From Eucommia ulmoides (Eukaryota > Streptophyta > Magnoliopsida > Garryales > Eucommiaceae), in assembly GCA_016647705.1 (NCBI GenBank), contig CM028334.1:1054001-1118000 (forward strand): a stretch of 64,000 nucleotides of DNA, read 5' to 3'. Below the pieces are notes generated by a model that was not told where the DNA came from, did not search any database, and saw only the letters and a list, made by a program, of their open reading frames with translations. The stretch's first letter is position 1; each line of letters starts with the position of its first letter. The position numbers were made by a program, and so were the translations under genes. Of the stretch, positions 58,758 through 64,000 are shown one piece after another.

Positions 58758-60364
58758 AGAGTTTGATCAACTCTTACATTCTTCTATTCATCTCCACTCT
58801 TGTACTTTATACCACTATTATCAATACCTACTCGATTGTCAACTTTTAGACCACTCTTTGCATTTTCCTAATTTAACACTTTAAGGATCCGCTTGATTCG
58901 GGTTTCTATTCTTTTGGTTTCCTCTTCCATGCCTAGGGCTCGCCTTTTTAAGAATTGGTCTTGAATTTCTGAGATTTCTCCTTGCGCTGTCCAACCCCTG
59001 TCGTTCTCCTCGATGGCCGATTGCTCACAATCAACACCGGTGAAAATCAATAAGAGTAAATCTAGAGAGATCAAGAGTTCGGAGATGGAGAGATCAAGGG
59101 TTCGTGCAGATTCCAATTACGAAAGATGAGAGTGACAATGGCGATAGTAGGCGTGGGCTTCTGAGCAGAAAAAATCAATAGAATGGAGATGGGAAATGAG
59201 ATGAGAAACGGGCAAATCCTTCGATAGATGGATTCAAAAATAATGTGTGTTTTGAAGGAATTTGTAAATGATACGTGTTCTCCTATTTTGCCAATGAATG
59301 AATTTACAAACTCCCCTCTTATAAACACCCAAACAAGGAATTTGAAAAATACAACTTGTGAAATCCCTTTCTGAAATAAAATCCCCCTTTCAATTACCTT
59401 ACCCAAACACAACCTTAATTTTAGTGGAGTGATAAAATGATGAAAATATCTCTATTAGAAGGTTATTAGCACAATACATTCTTTTATTTAAATTTATTAA
59501 CAATATTTTTAATTTTGAGCGATTGAAACAAATGTGGAACTTTTAATATTTTTTTTTTGTTTCTCAGGGTATCTCCGCACTACGGTCAGCAAAGACTAAT
59601 CTCTCGAGATACTGTTAAGTGTCAGAAATAGGGACCTCTCCCAACAGAGCATTTTCCATACGTAATCTTCACAGTTCGAACCCGGGATGGTTACTTATGC
59701 AGTCAAAATCTCTTTCACTTGGACCAACTCGTGCCGGTAGAACTTTTAATACTCATGGCATACTTTAGGGACCAAAAATGTAATTTTCCCTAAAATGAAT
59801 TAACCCGCAAACCATTTGAAACCCAGGCCTGCCCCATTCCCATCGCCACCGATATGGTTTGGCGCTCGATCCAGCTGCACAGTGCATAGTTGTAGTACTC
59901 GGCTTGCCCCTTCAAGCACGATTCTTCATTCAATTTCAGTTTGATCTCTTGATTTTCTCACGATTGAGCTAAAGTTGCTGGTTCTACGGTACGATTGAAT
60001 CAGGTTTTGCGGCGATTAGGTGATTTCTATCAAAATCTTCTCTCATTGCGGTACATTTTTTATTTCTGACACCTATTGCATCTTCGCTTTTTGTGTATTG
60101 AGCCTTTTTGAATGCGTTAATTTACTTATGATTCGAGAATATTCAATCGGTTGAGACTGCTCAATTTGTTCATTTGCTTGAACAACTTCGCAATTAGTTG
60201 ACGGAGATTCACGACGCTAGAAAGCAGCTAGATTAAGCGAAAATGTAGACGGAATCAGGGAGAATCATAGATATTTGATTGAGTTTTGAATTCGGTTTGT
60301 TTGAATCGATTCATGTCTTGATCTCAGTATATTGAAATCTAGATAGATAAATTGCTTGAGTCCC
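58758..60364. other. Spacer with repeat scraps and a possible orphan 5' region
   Basis: 58758-59240 has no recognised gene. 59240-59420 is a short MITE with GTTTGGGTAAGG-type ends. 59560-59760 contains a repeat with the B-box-like text GTTCGAACCCGGGAT, which does not fold as a tRNA. 59830-60300 looks like a plus-strand leader with a donor (CTACG/GTACGATTG near 59988) and the start of an intron, but no coding exon follows before the MITE at 60365. Confidence 0.35.
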
Positions 60365-60928
60365 AAATAATTTTAAAAAAAATCTCGCTTGGGACATGAG
60401 TTTTGATTTAGTCTCTTAGTTTGGTTTTTGCTTGAGTTTTAGTCTCGCATGTGCAGGGATTGTAGAGAGAACTTTGGTGAGTAAATTCGTGTTACAGTGA
60501 ATATTAGTTACATTTACTTGTGTAATATTAGTTACACATTACAAATTACATGTATTTGTGATTTTGTGTAATATTTGTGACATTTAACAAATATTACACA
60601 CAAAAAAAATTAGTTTAATATTAGTTACGTGTATTTGTGAAAATTTAGTTACATGTTACAAATTACGTGTATTTGTATAATATTTGTTACATCTAACAAA
60701 TTTTTACACACAAATTAGTTACATATTACAAAATAAGTAATATTTGTTACATCTAACAAAATTTTTACACACAAATTAGTTACATGTAACTGCGAGTGCA
60801 GGGACTTGTATTGGACTTTCCGCTTTTTTTTTAATAGGCGGGACTAAAACACAAGTTGATTCCGCATATGGAACATTTTTAAAATTAAGGATAAACTAAG
60901 GACTTGCCACCGAATGCCCCATAATTTT
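60365..60928. mobile_element. Family F MITE
   Basis: Whole copy. The left end includes GGGACATGAGTTTTGATTTA and the right end ACTAAGGACTTGCCACCGAA, with TTAGTTACATGTAACTG text between. It abuts the end of the broken PDR piece and may have removed or displaced its terminal part. Confidence 0.7.
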
Positions 60929-60984
60929 ATCACATTGTGAAGGCTGAAATTAGAATGAAGAACAGATGAAATTTTATCAACCTG

Positions 60985-61630
60985 TAGACCGTCCATGCCA
61001 CTGGGCAAATCCAGTAATACCATATCCACCACTTCGGGATTCTCTGAATTTTTTTTTTTAAAATGTTAAAATTGTCAAAGGGAAGACTAATTAGAAGAAT
61101 TTCTTCCAGTGAGATGAAATGCACTTACCTGTCTGGGGATGAAGAACCCAGAGAAAATATTGAAGAGTGCATAGAAAGCGGCAGCAAAGATCGCTGCTAC
61201 TTGATGGTTCAGTGTGATGGAAACGGTCATCATTCCATAGTACGTAAGTAGAGGAAGGAGAAGAATGTCATGAAGAAGAACCATAAAAATTTAGCAGCTG
61301 TCCATTCGAAGCTGACCATAGCATACACTCTAAGTGTATAATATACGGTTTGAACAAGCACATAAGGTATCTCCACAATGACCTGCATTTGAAAGCAAAA
61401 GTATTAGTAAGATTAAATTGCATTTTATAGATTTAAACATGTATTAGAATATCCGTGTGTTGTTTTATGCCTAGTATGTTGATAGAGTTCATGATCCAAA
61501 CTCCTTTTCTCACCTGAGCCATTGCATATGGTAATGCAGAATACATTACCGCAGCTCTTTCTCGGTAAAAGACTGTTCTTTCAGTAGCTACTATTGGCTG
61601 AATGGTTGAGCAATTGTTAATTTCAAAGGA
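60985..61630 (-). pseudogene. Broken fragment of a second PDR-type ABCG gene
   Basis: Three pieces correspond to exons 20-22 of the intact gene at 40741-51482. 61514-61620 reads [20 protein letters not shown] to YAMAQ with a donor. 61130-61385 reads [34 protein letters not shown], then [20 protein letters not shown] to GFFIPRQ with a donor. 60985-61047 reads [20 protein letters not shown] and stops matching. There is one single-base frame break after FFSFLY (near 61250). Exon 22 lacks its C-terminal two thirds and exon 20 its start. No ATP-binding part is present, so no transporter could be made. Confidence 0.88.
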
Positions 61631-61669
61631 AATTACTGTAGTCTGATTTTTTGAGTCGAGAAAGTCATA

Positions 61670-61785
61670 TAGGTGGCGTTCGGTTAGTGTTTTTGTTTCT
61701 ACTTCTCATAAACTAGGATGAGAATTTTATTTCCGTTTTGGAGTATTCCGGGAATGGACACATGTTTGGTAATGACCATTGTCCC
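61670..61785. mobile_element. Half of a family B MITE at a rearrangement junction
   Basis: GGTGGCGTTCGGTTAGTG to GGTAATGACCATTGTCC matches the first half of 42789-43021. The second half is absent, and the duplicated HPt upstream sequence begins within a few bases. Confidence 0.8.
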
Positions 61786-63384
61786 TATGCCAATAATGCC
61801 TGATTTTAGCCTGGCAATTACTGCCCTGTGAAGGATGTATATTAACTTATGAGTGGGCTGTCTCTTCTTGCATATGTGCCTTTTGTGATTTGAGAGTTTT
61901 ATGCTTCTCTTTACTGCCAACTTTTTTGGGATAAATTCTCACCATATGAGGTAAAGTTTTTTATTTTATTTTATTTTTTAAAATTTTTTTCGCAATTTAA
62001 AACTACCCCAAAAAGGGTTAATGTTGCCAGAAATAAGACAATTAGAAGCTCAACGAACAGATTTTTTTTTTTTTTTTTCCAGATTCCAGACTTAACGAGG
62101 GACAGAAATGAATAAATTGAGTACAACATTTGAAGCAGTGAGCACAGTGAAGATTACACTAGTAAGGATCACTACTCTTTTTATTTTATTTTTTAATATG
62201 CATGAATTATACTTTATTCTTAAGTTTCAATGCAAATGCCGTACATTGGCTTAAGCCTTTGTATCATGTTGGGGGAATGATTTTTTTTGAAAATCAGTGA
62301 ATTGGTATAAAGGGTCATAGAACGATCGATCCTCAAGTAGTATCAGGGAATAACTACCATACATGAACCAAAAAAAGACATGGTTTATCAATTGTATGCA
62401 TATTTAGTTTCATTTGTTCGAGTTCTTGAAAATGCTAAGTTCCAATTAGGGTCGTGTTGTTTACGCCACCCACTAGATTCCAGCCACCGGTTTGGCTACT
62501 GCTGGTTGTCGATCATCGAAACTCCGGTTGTCGGTCACCGGATTTTTTTTAGCTACATTAAACTAATTTTTTAGTACGTCTTTTAATATACTTTTTATTT
62601 ATATTTAACTAATTTTTCAAATGTTGGTAGTTGAAAAATTACATTAAAAAATGTAACTGAAAAGTACATTAAAAATCTCTGGCAGCTAGAGACCTTAGGT
62701 CCGACGTCAGGCAGCAGCGGGTGGCCACTAAGGGTGACGTCGGCGGTTGCGATGCATACCTTAATTGGAAGCATTTGATTGGAAATATAAGAGAATATTG
62801 ATCACGAGACTAAAACACAAGTCACAATATAATTAAAAGATTTATATTCAACTTAAAATTAAAATAAAATAAGTTATGAATTACACTCTCTAATTCACAC
62901 TATTCACCGATTATCCCTCCTATTATTTTTCTTGGTTAAGTTTAAAAACAAATTGGGATTAGTCATTATAGTAATGTGGTGATGGGATCCTTCATCCTTG
63001 TTATCGCTTACCAAATTTGTGTTCAAAGTTGTAGTCTCAAGATAGGCCAGAACATAATGATACTATAATTGTACAAGTTAATGCTATAAAATGTCATATT
63101 AATTAGAGAATTTACTACACATTTTCCTTTGCGAAAGCCTAATTGAGCTTACTCTCTGTAGAACCCAGATATATATATATATATAGATTTTTAGGTATGG
63201 GGGTTGCTGAGAGCAAATCTCTCTTTTGTCCGACATCAACATTTCCCAATATTCTCTCTTTCCCTCTCCCTCCCTCCTATATAAACCCCACCATCCTGTG
63301 ATATATTGCATTCTCAGCTCACTCAAGCCTAAAACACACACACAAACACAAACATCCTACACAAGGTGTCACATCTCCTATTCG
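61786..63384 (+). promoter_or_regulatory. Duplicated upstream region and promoter of the second HPt gene
   Basis: This is an inverted duplicate of about 21387-23755: TTTGTGATTTGAGAGTTTTA, GCAACATTAACCC-like text, CACTAGTAAGGATCACTACT, the family E MITE (about 62455-62770), TAGTAATGTGGTGATGGGAT, then CCTATATAAACCCC (63277-63290) about 97 bases before the start codon. The Mutator-like MITE present at 22774-23562 is missing here. Confidence 0.8.
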
Positions 63385-64000
63385 ATGGAAAGAAATGTAA
63401 TGCATAGACAGCTTGCCAACATGAGGAAGGCCCTTTTCGATCAGGTTACCATTTTTCTTCTTCTTCTTCTTTCTTGGTATCGTTAGGCTGGTGGTTAGGT
63501 TATAGGTGTGAGAGAAAGTCCATCATCATGAGCTAGTTTTTGGGGTTGAAAGAGGACTAAGATCACCTTAACAACGACTCTAGCCCAATAGCCACAAAAA
63601 GAGACGACTCTAGCCCAATAGCTACAAAATGAGAGACTGATCGAGGGTTAGCTTACCATAGACCCGATGTTTGAAATAGAGATTGTTGGGTTTATTCTAT
63701 ATTGGATGTGGAAAGGGTTGGTGGTTAGGTGATAAGTGTGAGGGAAAGTCTCACCTTAAGACAATTTGCCATAACAACGCGACAATCTTTCAGTTTTCTG
63801 TTAAATGTTTCCATGTTCAAAATTTTCAGATGAACTTCTTGATGTTACGTTTATATCAGTATAGTCAGACTATAAATCCTCTTGACTTTTAGATTTAGAA
63901 TTTAAATTCGTTGTTTTTAAATTATGCTTGTGTGCACAGGGATTTCTTGATGAACAATTTATTCAGTTGGAAGAGTTGCAAGACGACGCCAATCCCAATT
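63385..64000 (+). CDS. Second HPt (AHP4-like) gene, first exons, cut by the window end
   Basis: Exon 1 (63385-63444) encodes MERNVMHRQLANMRKALFDQ. It differs from the 19-21 kb copy by two residues (NQV to NVM). Exon 2 starts at 63940 and encodes GFLDEQFIQLEELQDDANPN before the window ends; over 61 bases it differs from the other copy by one silent base. The role would be the same: phosphorelay between cytokinin receptors and response regulators. The active His lies beyond the window, so function cannot be judged. Intron 1 (63445-63939) is about 150 bases longer than in the other copy and contains a short tandem repeat with GACGACTCTAGCCCAATAG. Confidence 0.9.

Noticed and set aside
59690-59715. 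GTTCGAACCCGGGAT as a tRNA T-loop
   Set aside because: No acceptor, D or anticodon arms fit around it; it is part of a dispersed repeat.

Overview
The window is nuclear DNA of a eudicot plant. Genes are split by GT-AG introns, the introns and spacers are AT-rich and full of small transposons, and every recognisable protein is a plant family member. Species cannot be fixed from the sequence. I rebuilt five gene models by hand from splice sites and protein similarity recalled from memory. All phases close, and the three models on the minus strand that carry both ends (PAF1-like, HPt, MYB) plus the 22-exon transporter give uninterrupted reading frames.

Layout. (1) 1-6.3 kb, plus strand: the C-terminal half of MMS19, the cytosolic iron-sulfur targeting/DNA-repair scaffold. 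(2) 7.9-10.7 kb, minus: an intact 289-residue protein corresponding only to the core of PAF1/ELF7. (3) 10.7-19.1 kb: no certain gene; two large inverted-repeat (Mutator-like) shells, one carrying a SAUR-like gene scrap and an LTR relic, the other carrying an LTR relic. (4) 19.2-21.4 kb, minus: a complete 150-residue histidine phosphotransfer (HPt/AHP) protein of cytokinin signalling. (5) 21.4-31.7 kb: upstream DNA of that gene, several MITEs, a split MITE with an LTR-like insertion that holds a hairpin minisatellite, and a LINE end. (6) 31.8-35.9 kb, minus: a 369-residue one-repeat MYB (SHAQKYF type, KUA1/MYBH-like). (7) 36-40.7 kb: inverted repeat, 185-bp tandem array, 54-bp minisatellite. 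(8) 40.7-51.5 kb, minus: a full-size PDR-type ABCG transporter, 22 exons, 1429 residues, with MITEs in at least six introns. (9) 51.5-60.9 kb: MITEs, foldback DNA and a Gypsy-type LTR fossil. (10) 60.9-64 kb: a broken piece of a second PDR gene joined, inside a MITE, to an inverted duplicate of the HPt promoter region and the start of a second HPt gene that runs off the window.

The genes do not form a pathway or cluster; they are ordinary neighbours. The most interesting structure is the long-range inverted duplication linking 19-24 kb with 62-64 kb. The second copy preserves the empty site of a 789-bp Mutator-like insertion and keeps the TATA box and its spacing. Other points worth checking are the core-only PAF1 paralogue, an early stop near the very end of MMS19, a captured SAUR fragment, and a nine-unit hairpin minisatellite. 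I see no CRISPR, operon, tRNA or rRNA gene, and no convincing wholly new system.
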